Source: Ectopseudomonas alcaliphila (GTDB taxonomy: Bacteria; Pseudomonadota; Gammaproteobacteria; Pseudomonadales; Pseudomonadaceae). Taken from it: a stretch of 64,000 nucleotides of DNA. The translations under genes were made by a program, and so were the position numbers. The notes under the pieces were generated by a model. The model worked only from the letters and a program-made list of their open reading frames with translations. It was not told where the DNA came from and did no database searches. Of this stretch, positions 43,660-52,550 are shown one piece after another. How positions within the stretch are numbered: position 1 is the first letter of the stretch; each line of letters begins with the position of its first letter. The stretch covers positions 1,674,001-1,738,000 of the forward strand of contig NZ_FNAE01000001.1 in the NCBI RefSeq assembly GCF_900101755.1. Direction: 5' to 3'.

Positions 43660-45450
43660 ATGTCTGCAGCCCGCTCAACTGCATGCTTTCCACTGCCTTG
43701 GCTGTTACTGGCTCTGTGCTTGCTGCTGCCTGACGCCCACGCCATGACCCTGCTCGATGACGACACGCCCCCCATCGACCTGCAGGAAGTCGCGGCCTAC
43801 CTGAGCGACCCTCAGGCCAGCCTGAGCCTTACCGATGCACAGACTGCCAACGCCCCCTTTCTGCCCGCCCGCGAACGCCGCGGCCTGAGCTTTGGCTATG
43901 TGCCTGGCGTGGTCTGGCTGCGCCTGGAGCTACAGTCCGCCGCCAGCAGGACACTGCACTGGCGCCTGGAGCTGAACTACGCCTCGCTGGATGAGGTGCG
44001 CCTGTATGACATCGGCGCCGATGGCGTGCGCGAGTCGCGCAGCGGCGATACCGTGCCCTACGCCGAACGCAGCGTCGGCCATCGCAACCCGGTATTCGAG
44101 ATCGCCCTGCAGCCCGGCGAGCAACGCACGCTGTACCTGCGCGTCGACTCGCGCGGCAGCATGACCCTCAGCGGCGCCCTGATGTCTTCGCGCGATTTCG
44201 AGCAGCACAGCCAGAACGGCTATCTGGCGCATGCACTCTACTGCGGCGTGCTGATCGCGCTGGGCCTTTACAACCTGCTGCTGTTTCTCGCCCTGCGCGA
44301 ACGCCCCTTCCTCAACTACGTGCTGTTCATGTTCGCCTTCGCCCTCAGCGTGCTTTCGCTCAATGGCCTTGGCGCGCAGTTTCTGTGGTCCGAAGCAGCG
44401 CCCTGGAGCAACCGCATGCTGCCGGTCAGCCTGACGGCGGCGGCGCTGCTGTCGGTGATTTTTGCCCGCAGTTTCCTCGATACCCACCAGTGGCTACCGC
44501 GCTGGGACCGAGGCCTGCTGATGCTGTGCATCGCCATTGGTGCGGCCCTGTTGGCCACGGTGCTGCTGCCGCTGCAGCGCGCGTTGCAGCTGATGTCGCT
44601 GACCGGCCTGATCGCGACCCTGACGCTGCTGCTCACCAGCTTCGTCTGCGTCGGCTACCGGGTGCCCGGCGCGCGCCTGTTCGCGTTGGCCTGGCTGATG
44701 CTGCTGACCGGCGCGGTGCTGCTGGCGCTGCGCAACTTCGCCCTGATTCCGTCGAACTTCCTTACCCTGTACGCCATGCAGATCGGCTCGGGGTTGGAGA
44801 TGATCCTGCTGTCCTTCGCCCTGGCCGCACGTTTCAACGAACTCAAACGCCAGCGCGAGGCGGCGCTGCAACTCAACGAGCAGATCCTCGCCCAGCGCGT
44901 CACCGAACGCACCCAGGCCCTGGAGCAGGCCAATCAGCGCCTCAGTGAACTGGCGCTGCAGGATCCACTGACCGGCCTGGCCAACCGCACCGCTCTGCAG
45001 CAACACCTGGATCTGGCATTGGCACGCAGCCTGCGCCGCAACGAACTGCTCGCGGTGATGCTGATCGACCTGGACGGCTTCAAGCCGATCAACGACCAGC
45101 ACGGCCACGGCTACGGCGACCTGGTACTGGCTGAGGTCGCACAACGCCTGAGGCAGTACGTCCGCGATACCGATCTGCCAGCGCGCCTGGGCGGCGATGA
45201 GTTCGTGGTGATCTGCGAGAACGTGCAATCTGCCGAGGATGCACAGGACCTGGCCAGGCGTCTGCTGGAAGGACTGGACACGCCGATGCATCTGGAAGAT
45301 CGTGCCGTACGCGTCGGTGCCAGCATCGGCATCGCCCTGAGTCGTGGCGCCGACGACGCCACCCGCTTGATTCGTCTGGCCGATGCAGCCATGTACCGAG
45401 CCAAGGCCGAAGGTCGCAACCGCGTGCGCCTGGCCAGCCCACCCATCTGA
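43660..45450 (+). CDS. 7TM-DISM diguanylate cyclase
   Basis: A 596-residue membrane receptor that should make cyclic di-GMP. After a signal peptide (LPWLLLALCLLLPDAHA), residues 30-175 form the periplasmic 7TMR-DISMED2-type beta domain (GYVPGVVWLRLELQSAASRTLHWRLELN). Seven hydrophobic segments (about 185-390) follow, starting YLAHALYCGVLIALGLYNLLLFLAL. A short coiled coil (about 400-430) leads to the GGDEF domain with LQDPLTGLANRTAL and LPARLGGDEFV. The active motif is intact and no EAL domain is present. The signal is unknown. The ribosome site is weak. Confidence 0.85.
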   Translation: MSAARSTACFPLPWLLLALCLLLPDAHAMTLLDDDTPPIDLQEVAAYLSDPQASLSLTDAQTANAPFLPARERRGLSFGYVPGVVWLRLELQSAASRTLHWRLELNYASLDEVRLYDIGADGVRESRSGDTVPYAERSVGHRNPVFEIALQPGEQRTLYLRVDSRGSMTLSGALMSSRDFEQHSQNGYLAHALYCGVLIALGLYNLLLFLALRERPFLNYVLFMFAFALSVLSLNGLGAQFLWSEAAPWSNRMLPVSLTAAALLSVIFARSFLDTHQWLPRWDRGLLMLCIAIGAALLATVLLPLQRALQLMSLTGLIATLTLLLTSFVCVGYRVPGARLFALAWLMLLTGAVLLALRNFALIPSNFLTLYAMQIGSGLEMILLSFALAARFNELKRQREAALQLNEQILAQRVTERTQALEQANQRLSELALQDPLTGLANRTALQQHLDLALARSLRRNELLAVMLIDLDGFKPINDQHGHGYGDLVLAEVAQRLRQYVRDTDLPARLGGDEFVVICENVQSAEDAQDLARRLLEGLDTPMHLEDRAVRVGASIGIALSRGADDATRLIRLADAAMYRAKAEGRNRVRLASPPI

Positions 45451-45495
45451 CAATGGGCCGCAGCCCCTCTCCTCATCGCCAATCGATACCGCACC

Positions 45496-45978
45496 ATGGA
45501 CAAGAATCTACTGCTGCAAGACGTGCTCACCCATCTGCAGACCGACCTCGAACAGGCCAGTCTCGCCGCCCTCAGCGCCCATGAAGCGGCCACTCACGAA
45601 GAGAACGTCGCCGAGAACAAGTACGACACCCTGGGGCTGGAAGCGGCCTACCTGGCCAGCGGTCAGGCACGCCGCGTCGAAGAGCTGCGCCAGACCCTGA
45701 TCACCTGGCGCCAGTTGCGCCCGCGCCCCTTCGATATCGAGCTGGGCATCCAGCTCGGCGCACTGGTGCAGCTTGCGGCCGAGGATGGCCACGAACAATG
45801 GCTGTTCCTTGGCCCTCCGGGCGCCAGCATGAAACTGCAGCTGGCCGACCAGGCCATCCAGGTGCTCGGCAATAGCGCGCCGCTGGGGAAGTTGCTGCTC
45901 GGCAAGAAGCCCGGCGACGAGATAAGCCTGCCAGTGGGGAGCCGCCAGCAGGTTTTCGAGGTGTTGGCAGCCAAGTAA
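45496..45978 (+). CDS. GreA/GreB-family-like protein
   Basis: A 160-residue protein. Residues 1-75 are helical and would form the Gre coiled coil (LLQDVLTHLQTDLEQASLAALSAHEAATHEENVAENKYDTLGLEAAYLASGQARRVEEL). The C-terminal part resembles the GreA/GreB FKBP-like domain (LGIQLGALVQLAAEDGHEQWLFLGPPGASMKL; LGKLLLGKKPGDEISLP). The two acidic residues of the Gre tip that bind Mg in the RNA polymerase channel cannot be placed with certainty. It could bind RNA polymerase; function untested. It follows the 7TM-DISM cyclase gene by 45 bases on the same strand. Confidence 0.7.
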   Translation: MDKNLLLQDVLTHLQTDLEQASLAALSAHEAATHEENVAENKYDTLGLEAAYLASGQARRVEELRQTLITWRQLRPRPFDIELGIQLGALVQLAAEDGHEQWLFLGPPGASMKLQLADQAIQVLGNSAPLGKLLLGKKPGDEISLPVGSRQQVFEVLAAK

Positions 45979-46043
45979 GCTGAACTATCTGGGCTAGGGT
46001 TGGTATTTAGCGATGAACACCACGCCTAGCGAGAGCCAATACC

Positions 46044-46277
46044 ATGGAAAACCCAATCCACAGTCTGCCAGCCCTGTTCAAGCAGCTCGGCCTGCCTGAC
46101 GATGCCGCCAGCATCAACGCCTTCATCAGCACCCATTCGCCACTGCCGGACGCATGCAAACTGTCCGAGGCCACGTTCTGGACGCCAGCGCAGGCTGCGC
46201 TGCTGCGCGAGGAAATTCTCGAAGACGCCGACTGGGCGCCGGTGGTCGACCAGCTCAACGTGCGCCTGCACGGCTGA
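46044..46277 (+). CDS. DUF2789-family small protein
   Basis: A 77-residue soluble acidic protein matching the DUF2789 pattern common in gammaproteobacteria: HSLPALFKQLGLPDDAASINAFISTHSPLP at the start and FWTPAQAALLREEILEDADWAPVVDQLNVRL at the end. Function unknown. It is monocistronic and convergent with the metallopeptidase gene 25 bases downstream, with no obvious terminator between them. Confidence 0.75.
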   Translation: MENPIHSLPALFKQLGLPDDAASINAFISTHSPLPDACKLSEATFWTPAQAALLREEILEDADWAPVVDQLNVRLHG

Positions 46278-46302
46278 GCTCACAGGTCAGCGCATCGGCT
46301 GC

Positions 46303-46794
46303 TCAGTTCGCCGCCGTCATTTCGCGCCAGGTCAGGTACATGCGCAGGTCGAACTCGATCTGCGCGTAGCCCGGCAACATGTGGTCGCAGAGCTTGTAGA
46401 AGGCCTTGTTGTGATCGGCCTCCTTCAGGTGTGCCAGCTCGTGCACCACGATCATCTGCAAGAAGGCCGGTGCGGCTTCGCGAAATAGCGAGGCAACGCG
46501 AATCTCCTTCTTCGCCTTCAGCTTGCCGCCCTGTACGCGCGAAATCGCCGTGTGCAGGCCCAGGGCGCGGTGGGTGAGGTCGAGTCGATTGTCGTAGAGC
46601 ACCTTGTCGATGGTCGGCGCGTTCTTCAGGTGTTCCTGCTTGAGCGCCATCACGTAGCCGTACAGCGCCTTGTCGCTCTGCACTTCATGCCGGCCAGGGT
46701 AGCGCTGCGCCAGGTAGTCACCGAGCCGATCATCGGCGATCAGCTGACGAACCTGCTGCTGCAAGGCAACCGGATAACCCTGTAGATACTTCAA
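46303..46794 (-). CDS. YgjP-like (M48/DUF45) metallopeptidase
   Basis: A 163-residue cytoplasmic protein with a zinc-protease motif HELAHLKEADHNKAFYKLCDH near residue 118; the two histidines and glutamate of HELAH and the downstream histidine can bind and use zinc. The family (YgjP, DUF45, SprT-like) is widespread with poorly known substrates. It has no signal peptide. It starts with ATG 46794 and lies 48 bases downstream of the sugar dehydrogenase gene on the same strand, but no operon relation is evident. Confidence 0.8.
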   Translation of the reverse strand: MKYLQGYPVALQQQVRQLIADDRLGDYLAQRYPGRHEVQSDKALYGYVMALKQEHLKNAPTIDKVLYDNRLDLTHRALGLHTAISRVQGGKLKAKKEIRVASLFREAAPAFLQMIVVHELAHLKEADHNKAFYKLCDHMLPGYAQIEFDLRMYLTWREMTAAN

Positions 46795-46842
46795 CGATAC
46801 GATCCCACCTTCATCAGGACCGCCAGTGTAACGGATGCCGCA

Positions 46843-47943
46843 TTATTCGCTGGGCACCACACGCAGCAGGCGCCCCTGCGGGTTATCGGTGAGCAGGTAA
46901 AGCGCACCATCCGGCCCACTGCGTACATCGCGAATACGTTCGCCCAGCTCTTCGAAAAGGATTTCCTCACCCGCCAGCATGCCGTCACGCACGCGAATGC
47001 GCCGTACGCTGCGCTCGGCCAGGGTGGCGGCGAACAGGTCGCCCTGCCAGTCGGGGAACAGTGCGCCGCGATACAGGGTCAGGCTCGACGGCGCCACCGA
47101 AGGCGTCCAGTGCAGCAGTGGCGAGGTCAACCCCGGCAGCTCGGTGTAGGGGCTCACACGTGCACCGGTGTAATCGATACCGAAGGTTGCCAGCGGCCAG
47201 CCGTAGTTGTTGCCGGCCTCGATCAGGTTGAGTTCGTCCCCCCCGCGCGGGCCGTGCTCGTGGCTGTACAGACGATCGTGTTCGGCATCGAAGAAGATGC
47301 CCTGCACATTGCGGTGGCCGAGGCTGTAGATCTCCGGCGCAGCGCCCTCCTGAGCGACCAACGGGTTGTCCTGCGGCACGCTGCCGTCGCGGTTCAGGCG
47401 CACGATCTTGCCCAGGTGGTTGGTCGGGTTCTGCGCCTGCTCGCGCCAGTCGAAGCCGTCGCCCAGGGTCAGCACCAGGCTCTTGTCGGCGAGAAAGGCG
47501 ACACGCCCACCGTAGTGCGCAGCGCCGGCCTTGAGCGGCTGGGCGGTGAACAGCACCTCGAAGTCATGCAGTTCGTCATCCACCAGGCGGGCACGCGCCA
47601 GACGCGTGTTGTTGGCCTCCAGCGAACCGTGCGCGTAGGTCAGGTACAGCCAGCGGTTGTCGCTGTATTCCGGGTCCAGCACCACATCCATCAGCCCGGC
47701 CTGGGCAGCGACGAAGACCTCGGGCAGGCCCGCCACCGGCTCGGGATCGACACTGCCGTCGGCTTCGATGATGCGCAGTCGCCCGACACGCTCGGTAACC
47801 AGCATGCGTCCGTCCGGCAGAAAGGCCACGGCCCAGGGATTCTCCAGGCCTTCGCTGAAGGTTTCGATGCGGTAGTCCAGGGCCAGCAGCGGCGTACTGA
47901 CGAACAGGGCGCAGAGCATCAGCGCGCGGGTGCTTCTCAACAT
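46843..47943 (-). CDS. PQQ-type aldose sugar dehydrogenase (YliI-like)
   Basis: A 366-residue exported protein of the soluble glucose dehydrogenase family. A signal peptide (MLRSTRALMLCALFVSTPLLA) leads to a six-bladed beta-propeller. Family motifs are LENPWAVAFLPDGRMLVTERVGRLRI, the catalytic histidine region GAAHYGGRVAFLADKSLVLTLGD, and GHRNVQGIFFD, followed by HEHGPRGGDELNLIEAGNNYGWP. It oxidises aldoses in the periplasm with PQQ by family. Start ATG 47943 is at the signal peptide, with AAGG upstream; the open frame continues to 48030 without coding support. A small membrane protein gene is 13 bases upstream, presumably one operon. Confidence 0.85.
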   Translation of the reverse strand: MLRSTRALMLCALFVSTPLLALDYRIETFSEGLENPWAVAFLPDGRMLVTERVGRLRIIEADGSVDPEPVAGLPEVFVAAQAGLMDVVLDPEYSDNRWLYLTYAHGSLEANNTRLARARLVDDELHDFEVLFTAQPLKAGAAHYGGRVAFLADKSLVLTLGDGFDWREQAQNPTNHLGKIVRLNRDGSVPQDNPLVAQEGAAPEIYSLGHRNVQGIFFDAEHDRLYSHEHGPRGGDELNLIEAGNNYGWPLATFGIDYTGARVSPYTELPGLTSPLLHWTPSVAPSSLTLYRGALFPDWQGDLFAATLAERSVRRIRVRDGMLAGEEILFEELGERIRDVRSGPDGALYLLTDNPQGRLLRVVPSE

Positions 47944-47956
47944 GGGCAACGCCTTG

Positions 47957-48433
47957 TCACAGAGAATCGGAAGAAGTCGGCTGCGCCCGGTAGCGCACCC
48001 GCCGGCCAAGCAGGCCGAACAGCAGCGCACCGGCGCTGCCGCAGGCCATCAACCCGAGCGTACCGAACGGGCTGCGGTCGGCGGCGATCAGCGTCGGCAT
48101 CGGCGCTACGGCATTGGCCAGTGCCAGTGCTGTCCAGATGGCTGCAGCGCCCGCCAGCACGAAGATCAGCCAGCGCAGCGCCGGCATGCGCCGCGCCAAC
48201 CAGGCAGCCAGCGGCAGGGCGACCAGAAAGCCCAGCGCACTGAGCAGGGCGAAGGTCGGCGCGAAACCGAGCAGATCGAGACAGGTGGTGCCAACGCGCA
48301 CATCCAGCGGCATCGGCGCACCGAGCGCCTGCAAGGCGGCGAGGTTGGTCTGGGTCTGGAAGATCGAGGCGAGCAGCGAGGCCAGCAACACGGCGAGGAG
48401 GAAAGCGAGCAACAGACGTGGCTTGCTGGACAT
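47957..48433 (-). CDS. Small membrane protein upstream of the sugar dehydrogenase
   Basis: A 158-residue protein with four hydrophobic segments (LLLAFLLAVLLASLLASIF; FALLSALGFLVALPLAAWLA; LRWLIFVLAGAAAIWTALALANAV; FGTLGLMACGSAGALLFGLLG). It ends 13 bases before the sugar dehydrogenase gene, so the two are likely co-transcribed. The family is not recognised; a small membrane partner for the periplasmic enzyme (for example electron acceptor or anchoring) is conceivable but there are no heme or Fe-S motifs. Confidence 0.65.
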   Translation of the reverse strand: MSSKPRLLLAFLLAVLLASLLASIFQTQTNLAALQALGAPMPLDVRVGTTCLDLLGFAPTFALLSALGFLVALPLAAWLARRMPALRWLIFVLAGAAAIWTALALANAVAPMPTLIAADRSPFGTLGLMACGSAGALLFGLLGRRVRYRAQPTSSDSL

Positions 48434-48792
48434 GGGGGGCAGTTTCCCGGAGCGACAGTGCGCGAATTATGGCGCACCCCACCCGCCGTTATGCCCCAGG
48501 TGTTTTACAGGGTTTTACCTGTGCCACGTCCAGCTCGATCGGAGCCGGAGTGGATCGAAAGCCCAATGATAATGACTTTAAATTGGCGCCAACAAAACGA
48601 CAGACGGTTATCACGCTTTTGCCGCGGCTGCCGTTATATCCCGCGCCACGAACGCACTCGCTGCTCGTGGCAGGCAGCCCTGCCACCCTTCTAGCTCGCG
48701 TGTCACCCGCTGGAACGCCAAGTAAGCCGTTACTGACTCCTGGACGAGATGTGCCCCCCGACTGAAGTTTCCGTCTTTCAGGAGCTTTGAAC
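48434..48792. other. 359-base gene-free divergent region before the alginate lyase gene
   Basis: No credible reading frame. It contains a short dyad (CAGGT...ACCTG at 48497-48521) with GTTTTAC repeated inside, and AT-rich patches such as AATGATAATGACTTTAAATT near 48565-48590 that may hold a promoter. It serves two divergent transcripts. I see no RNA gene. Confidence 0.5.
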
Positions 48793-49476
48793 ATGATCGA
48801 ACTCGCCATGTGGAATCTCAGCGTTCCAGTCGGCGTCCCCGCGACCACCATCGAAACCCGCGTTCTGGCCGGTGGTTATCAGGATCACTATTTCCAGTCC
48901 AGGAATGGCGCCATCTTCTTCTGGTCGCCGGTCAATGGCACCACCACCGAAGGGGCGAGCTACCCACGCAGCGAGCTGCGCGAAACCTTTGCCGACGGGC
49001 GTTTGCGCAACTGGACCTACCCAGGCGCCGACCATTTCCTGCGCGCCGCACTCAGCGTCACCCAGGTACCGTCGACCGGCAAGATCGTCATCGGTCAGAT
49101 CCATGCCTACAAGAGCTCGATGCCGCTGCTCAAGCTGGAATATCAGTACAAGACCAAGACCGCCAACGGCAATATCGTCGCCAAGGTACGCATGACGCCG
49201 GATGCCGAGATTCAGACGGTGACCGTGGCCAGCGGCATCGCGCTGAATCAGGCGTTCAGCTATGCGATCAACCTGAAGCCCGACGGCACCCTGGCGATCC
49301 AGCTCGACAGGACCAGCTGGAGCACCCGCCTGGATTCCTCCTGGGCGGCCAAACCGCTGTACTTCAAGGCCGGCGTCTACACCCAGGACAACACCGGCTA
49401 CGAGACCGAGGCCGGCGCGGCCCGCTTCGACCAGTTGAGCATCGAGCATCGCGCGTTGCTCAGCACAGCGCCCTGA
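48793..49476 (+). CDS. Alginate lyase, polysaccharide lyase family 7
   Basis: A 227-residue single-domain lyase. The three family 7 motifs are all present: PRSELRE at residues 58-64, GQIHA with catalytic glutamine and histidine at 102 and 104, and YFKAGVYTQ near 191 with the catalytic tyrosine. AGGAG lies nine bases before ATG 48793. No signal peptide is seen, as in P. aeruginosa PA1167-type lyases, so how it meets its substrate is unclear. No alginate synthesis gene is near. It is monocistronic and ends at a bidirectional terminator. Confidence 0.88.
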   Translation: MIELAMWNLSVPVGVPATTIETRVLAGGYQDHYFQSRNGAIFFWSPVNGTTTEGASYPRSELRETFADGRLRNWTYPGADHFLRAALSVTQVPSTGKIVIGQIHAYKSSMPLLKLEYQYKTKTANGNIVAKVRMTPDAEIQTVTVASGIALNQAFSYAINLKPDGTLAIQLDRTSWSTRLDSSWAAKPLYFKAGVYTQDNTGYETEAGAARFDQLSIEHRALLSTAP

Positions 49477-49495
49477 GCCCCAGACGCCAGGCATG

Positions 49496-49528
49496 AAAAA
49501 GCCGCGACGCTTGCGCAGTCGCGGCTTT
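49496..49528. terminator. Bidirectional terminator between the lyase gene and fba
   Basis: AAAAAGCCGCGAC and GTCGCGGCTTT form a stem around a nine-base loop, with an A run on the left and a short T run on the right. It lies between the convergent lyase and fba stops. Confidence 0.8.
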
Positions 49529-49562
49529 CGGCTGAACCAGGCGAGCGTGCGCCCGCCCCTTG

Positions 49563-50627
49563 TCAGTTGACCTTGGCGTTCAGCTCACCACTGGCGTAGC
49601 GCTGGTACATGCCTTCCAGGGAGATCGGCTTGATCTTCGAGGCGTTGCCGGCGGTGCCAAAGGCTTCGTAGCGGGCGATGCAGATGTCGCGCATGGCGAC
49701 GATGGTCTTGGCGAAGAACTTGCGCGGGTCGAACTCGCTCGGGTGCTCGGCCATCATGCGGCGGATGGCACCGGTGGAGGCCAGACGCAGGTCGGTGTCG
49801 ATGTTGACCTTGCGCACGCCGTGCTTGATGCCCTCGACGATTTCCTCGACCGGTACGCCGTAGGTTTCCTTGATGTCGCCACCGAACTCGTTGATCACCT
49901 TCAGCCATTCCTGCGGAACGGAGGAGGAACCGTGCATCACCAGGTGGGTGTTGGGGATGCGCTTGTGGATTTCCTTGATGCGCTCGATGGACAGCACGTC
50001 GCCAGTCGGCGGCTTGGTGAACTTGTAGGCACCGTGGCTGGTGCCGATGGCGATGGCCAGGGCATCGACCTGGGTCTTCTTGACGAAGTCAGCGGCTTCC
50101 TCCGGATCGGTCAGCAGTTGGCTGTGATCCAGCACGCCTTCGGCGCCGACGCCGTCTTCTTCACCAGCCATGCCGGTTTCCAGGCTGCCCAGGCAGCCCA
50201 GCTCGCCTTCCACGGACACGCCGCAGGCGTGGGCGAAAGCCACGGTCTGCTGGGTCACACGGACGTTGTAGTCGTAGTCGGCCGGGGTCTTGCCGTCTTC
50301 CTTGAGCGAGCCGTCCATCATCACCGAGGAGAAGCCCAGCTGGATCGAGCGCTGGCACACGTCCGGGCTGGTGCCGTGATCCTGGTGCATGCACACCGGG
50401 ATGTGCGGGAATTCTTCGATGGCAGCCAGGATCAGGTGGCGCAGGAAGGGCGCACCGGCGTATTTGCGGGCACCAGCGGAGGCCTGGACGATGACCGGCG
50501 AATCGGTCTTGTCGGCGGCTTCCATGATGGCGCGCATCTGCTCGAGGTTGTTGACGTTGAAGGCCGGCACGCCGTAGCCGAATTCGGCGGCGTGGTCGAG
50601 CATCTGGCGCATGCTGATAAGTGCCAT
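49563..50627 (-). CDS. fba: Fructose-bisphosphate aldolase, class II
   Basis: A 354-residue zinc aldolase of central carbon metabolism (subtype common to Pseudomonas and Rhodobacter). It starts [30 protein letters not shown]. Zinc and catalytic residues are visible in [11 protein letters not shown] near residue 83, GTSHGAYKF near 210 and [10 protein letters not shown] near 240; [10 protein letters not shown] near 280 binds the phosphate. Start 50627 follows the family; further upstream ATGs are unconserved. It is the last gene of the leftward tkt-epd-pgk-fba block, with two lipoprotein genes between it and pgk. Confidence 0.95.
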   Translation of the reverse strand: MALISMRQMLDHAAEFGYGVPAFNVNNLEQMRAIMEAADKTDSPVIVQASAGARKYAGAPFLRHLILAAIEEFPHIPVCMHQDHGTSPDVCQRSIQLGFSSVMMDGSLKEDGKTPADYDYNVRVTQQTVAFAHACGVSVEGELGCLGSLETGMAGEEDGVGAEGVLDHSQLLTDPEEAADFVKKTQVDALAIAIGTSHGAYKFTKPPTGDVLSIERIKEIHKRIPNTHLVMHGSSSVPQEWLKVINEFGGDIKETYGVPVEEIVEGIKHGVRKVNIDTDLRLASTGAIRRMMAEHPSEFDPRKFFAKTIVAMRDICIARYEAFGTAGNASKIKPISLEGMYQRYASGELNAKVN

Positions 50628-50750
50628 GGTGTTTCTGTCTCCCGGTTTGGAGGTCGTTAATCGTGCAAGCCTGCCGCAGGGGCAGGCGTTGTTCAAGTTT
50701 CGTGAGACTGGGGCATGCCCGCAGCGCTCGCCTCGGCGTCGCCGAGGATG

Positions 50751-51077
50751 TTACGGAGCCTTGCAGCCACGCCCGATCAGGTCATCGGTGGCCGTCCAGT
50801 AGACCAGGCCTTCCTCACCCTTGGTGTGGAAGGACAGACGCCCGTCGCTGTACAGCGCGCCGGATGCGGCCGGCTCCTGAGTCAGGCGATAGACGATGTC
50901 GTCGCCACCCAGTCGCACGTCTACCTGATCGAAGCCACCGTTGGCGAAGCGCCACAGGACTTCGGTCTGGCTATCGCATACCCAGCGATTCCATTGATCC
51001 GGCGCCGTCGGCTGGCTGCCGCAGGCCGCCAGCAGCAAGGCGGTAGCGGCAAGCCCCGCCAGTCTGATTCCGATCAT
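50751..51077 (-). CDS. MliC-family lipoprotein (C-type lysozyme inhibitor-like)
   Basis: A 108-residue lipoprotein with lipobox LLLAAC at about residues 14-19. The mature part WVCDSQTEVLWRFANGGFDQVDVRLGGDDIVYRLTQEPAASGALYSDGRLSFHTKGEEGLVY, spread over residues 32-93, resembles MliC, a small beta-barrel that blocks lysozyme; a conserved cysteine pair (C34 and the C-terminal RGC) fits. The functional call rests on resemblance only. It sits 123 bases upstream of fba and 12 after the small lipoprotein gene. Confidence 0.7.
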   Translation of the reverse strand: MIGIRLAGLAATALLLAACGSQPTAPDQWNRWVCDSQTEVLWRFANGGFDQVDVRLGGDDIVYRLTQEPAASGALYSDGRLSFHTKGEEGLVYWTATDDLIGRGCKAP

Positions 51078-51089
51078 TGCCTCTCCTCG

Positions 51090-51275
51090 TCAGCAACGTT
51101 GTTCCGGTGCCAAGCCGGTGGGCTGACCACTGCTCTGCTCGACACGCTGATCATCCTGAGTGGTCGGGGTCTCGATCTGCGCCGGGCTGAATACCTCGCA
51201 GGCCGCTTCCCGACCACCGCCGGCACAACCGGCCAGCAACATACCAATGACGCTCAAGGCGGCTAACTTGTCCAT
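51090..51275 (-). CDS. Very small lipoprotein, unknown function
   Basis: A 61-residue predicted lipoprotein: MDKLAALSVIGMLLAGCAGG has a lipobox LAGC at 14-17, and the rest is a short hydrophilic tail with two more cysteines (AACEV and the C-terminal QRC). AAGGAG lies seven bases before the ATG. It is 12 bases from the MliC-like gene, so they form a small operon between pgk and fba. No family recognised. Confidence 0.65.
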   Translation of the reverse strand: MDKLAALSVIGMLLAGCAGGGREAACEVFSPAQIETPTTQDDQRVEQSSGQPTGLAPEQRC

Positions 51276-51378
51276 GACATGACTCCTTGTACGATGATCC
51301 GGTCTTCTACAGACCACCCGTTCACGTCAGGGTTTAATCCGCCGCGGGTGAAGGCCACCCCTTCACCCTAGCTGGTGT

Positions 51379-52539
51379 TTATTGCGCGCGTTGCTCCAGC
51401 ACTTCCACGGCCGGCAGCACCTTGCCTTCGACGAACTCGAGGAAGGCCCCGCCGCCGGTGGAAATGTAGGAGATCTTCTCGGCCACGCCGTACTTGTCGA
51501 TGGCCGCCAGGGTGTCGCCACCACCGGCAATGGAGAACGCCGGGCTCTCGGCGATGGCCAGAGCCAGGGCCTTGGTGCCGTTGCCGAACTGATCGAACTC
51601 GAACACGCCGACCGGGCCGTTCCACAGGATGGTCTGCGAGGCTTTGAGCATTTCGGCGAACATCGCCGCAGTCTGCGGGCCGATGTCGAGAATCATGTCA
51701 TCTTCAGCAACGTCCTTGACCGCCTTGACGGTGGCTTCGGCGTCCTCGGCGAAGGCCTTGGCCACTACCACGTCGACCGGCAGCGGTACGCTGACCTTGG
51801 CCGCGATGGCCTTGGCGGTGTCGACCAGATCGGCCTCGTACAGCGACTTGCCCACCGGCAGACCGGCAGCGGCGAGGAAGGTGTTGGCGATGCCGCCACC
51901 GACGATCAGCGAGTCGCAGATATCGGCCAGGGAGTTGAGCACGTCCAGCTTGGTCGACACCTTGGAGCCGGCGACGATGGCAAGCATCGGACGGGCCGGC
52001 TTGTCCAGCGCCTTGCCCAGGGCATCCAGCTCCGCAGCCAGCAGCGGGCCGGCGCAGGCGATCTTGGCGAACTTGGCCACGCCGTGGGTCGAACCCTGGG
52101 CGCGGTGGGCGGTGCCGAAGGCGTCCATCACGAACACGTCGCACAGGGCCGCGTACTGCTGGGCCAGCTCGTCGGTGTTCTTCTTCTCGCCCTTGTTGAA
52201 ACGCACATTTTCCAGCAGCACCAGCTCGCCGGCCTTGACCTCGACACCGCCGAGGTAGTCCTTGACCAGCGGCACATCGCGGCCGAGCGCCTTGCTCAGG
52301 TAGGCGGCGACCGGCGCCAGGCTGTCTTCCTCACTGTAGACGCCCTCTTCCGGACGGCCCAGGTGCGAACAGAGCAGCACCGCCGCGCCCTTTTCCAGCG
52401 CCAGCTTGATGGTTGGCAAGGATGCGAGGATACGCGCATCGCTCTTGACCACACCGTCCTTCACCGGGACGTTGAGGTCTTCGCGGATCAGCACGCGCTT
52501 ACCAGCGAGGTCGAGGTCGGTCATCTTCAGAACGGTCAT
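51379..52539 (-). CDS. pgk: Phosphoglycerate kinase
   Basis: A 386-residue glycolytic enzyme. It starts [26 protein letters not shown], with substrate-binding arginine near 19, then [11 protein letters not shown] near 58 and [12 protein letters not shown] near 148. ADP-binding glycine-rich motifs lie in [15 protein letters not shown] near 193 and in the C-terminal [16 protein letters not shown] and [19 protein letters not shown] is ten bases before the ATG. It is 11 bases downstream of epd, hence co-transcribed. Confidence 0.96.
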   Translation of the reverse strand: MTVLKMTDLDLAGKRVLIREDLNVPVKDGVVKSDARILASLPTIKLALEKGAAVLLCSHLGRPEEGVYSEEDSLAPVAAYLSKALGRDVPLVKDYLGGVEVKAGELVLLENVRFNKGEKKNTDELAQQYAALCDVFVMDAFGTAHRAQGSTHGVAKFAKIACAGPLLAAELDALGKALDKPARPMLAIVAGSKVSTKLDVLNSLADICDSLIVGGGIANTFLAAAGLPVGKSLYEADLVDTAKAIAAKVSVPLPVDVVVAKAFAEDAEATVKAVKDVAEDDMILDIGPQTAAMFAEMLKASQTILWNGPVGVFEFDQFGNGTKALALAIAESPAFSIAGGGDTLAAIDKYGVAEKISYISTGGGAFLEFVEGKVLPAVEVLEQRAQ

Positions 52540-52550
52540 AGATCAGTCCT

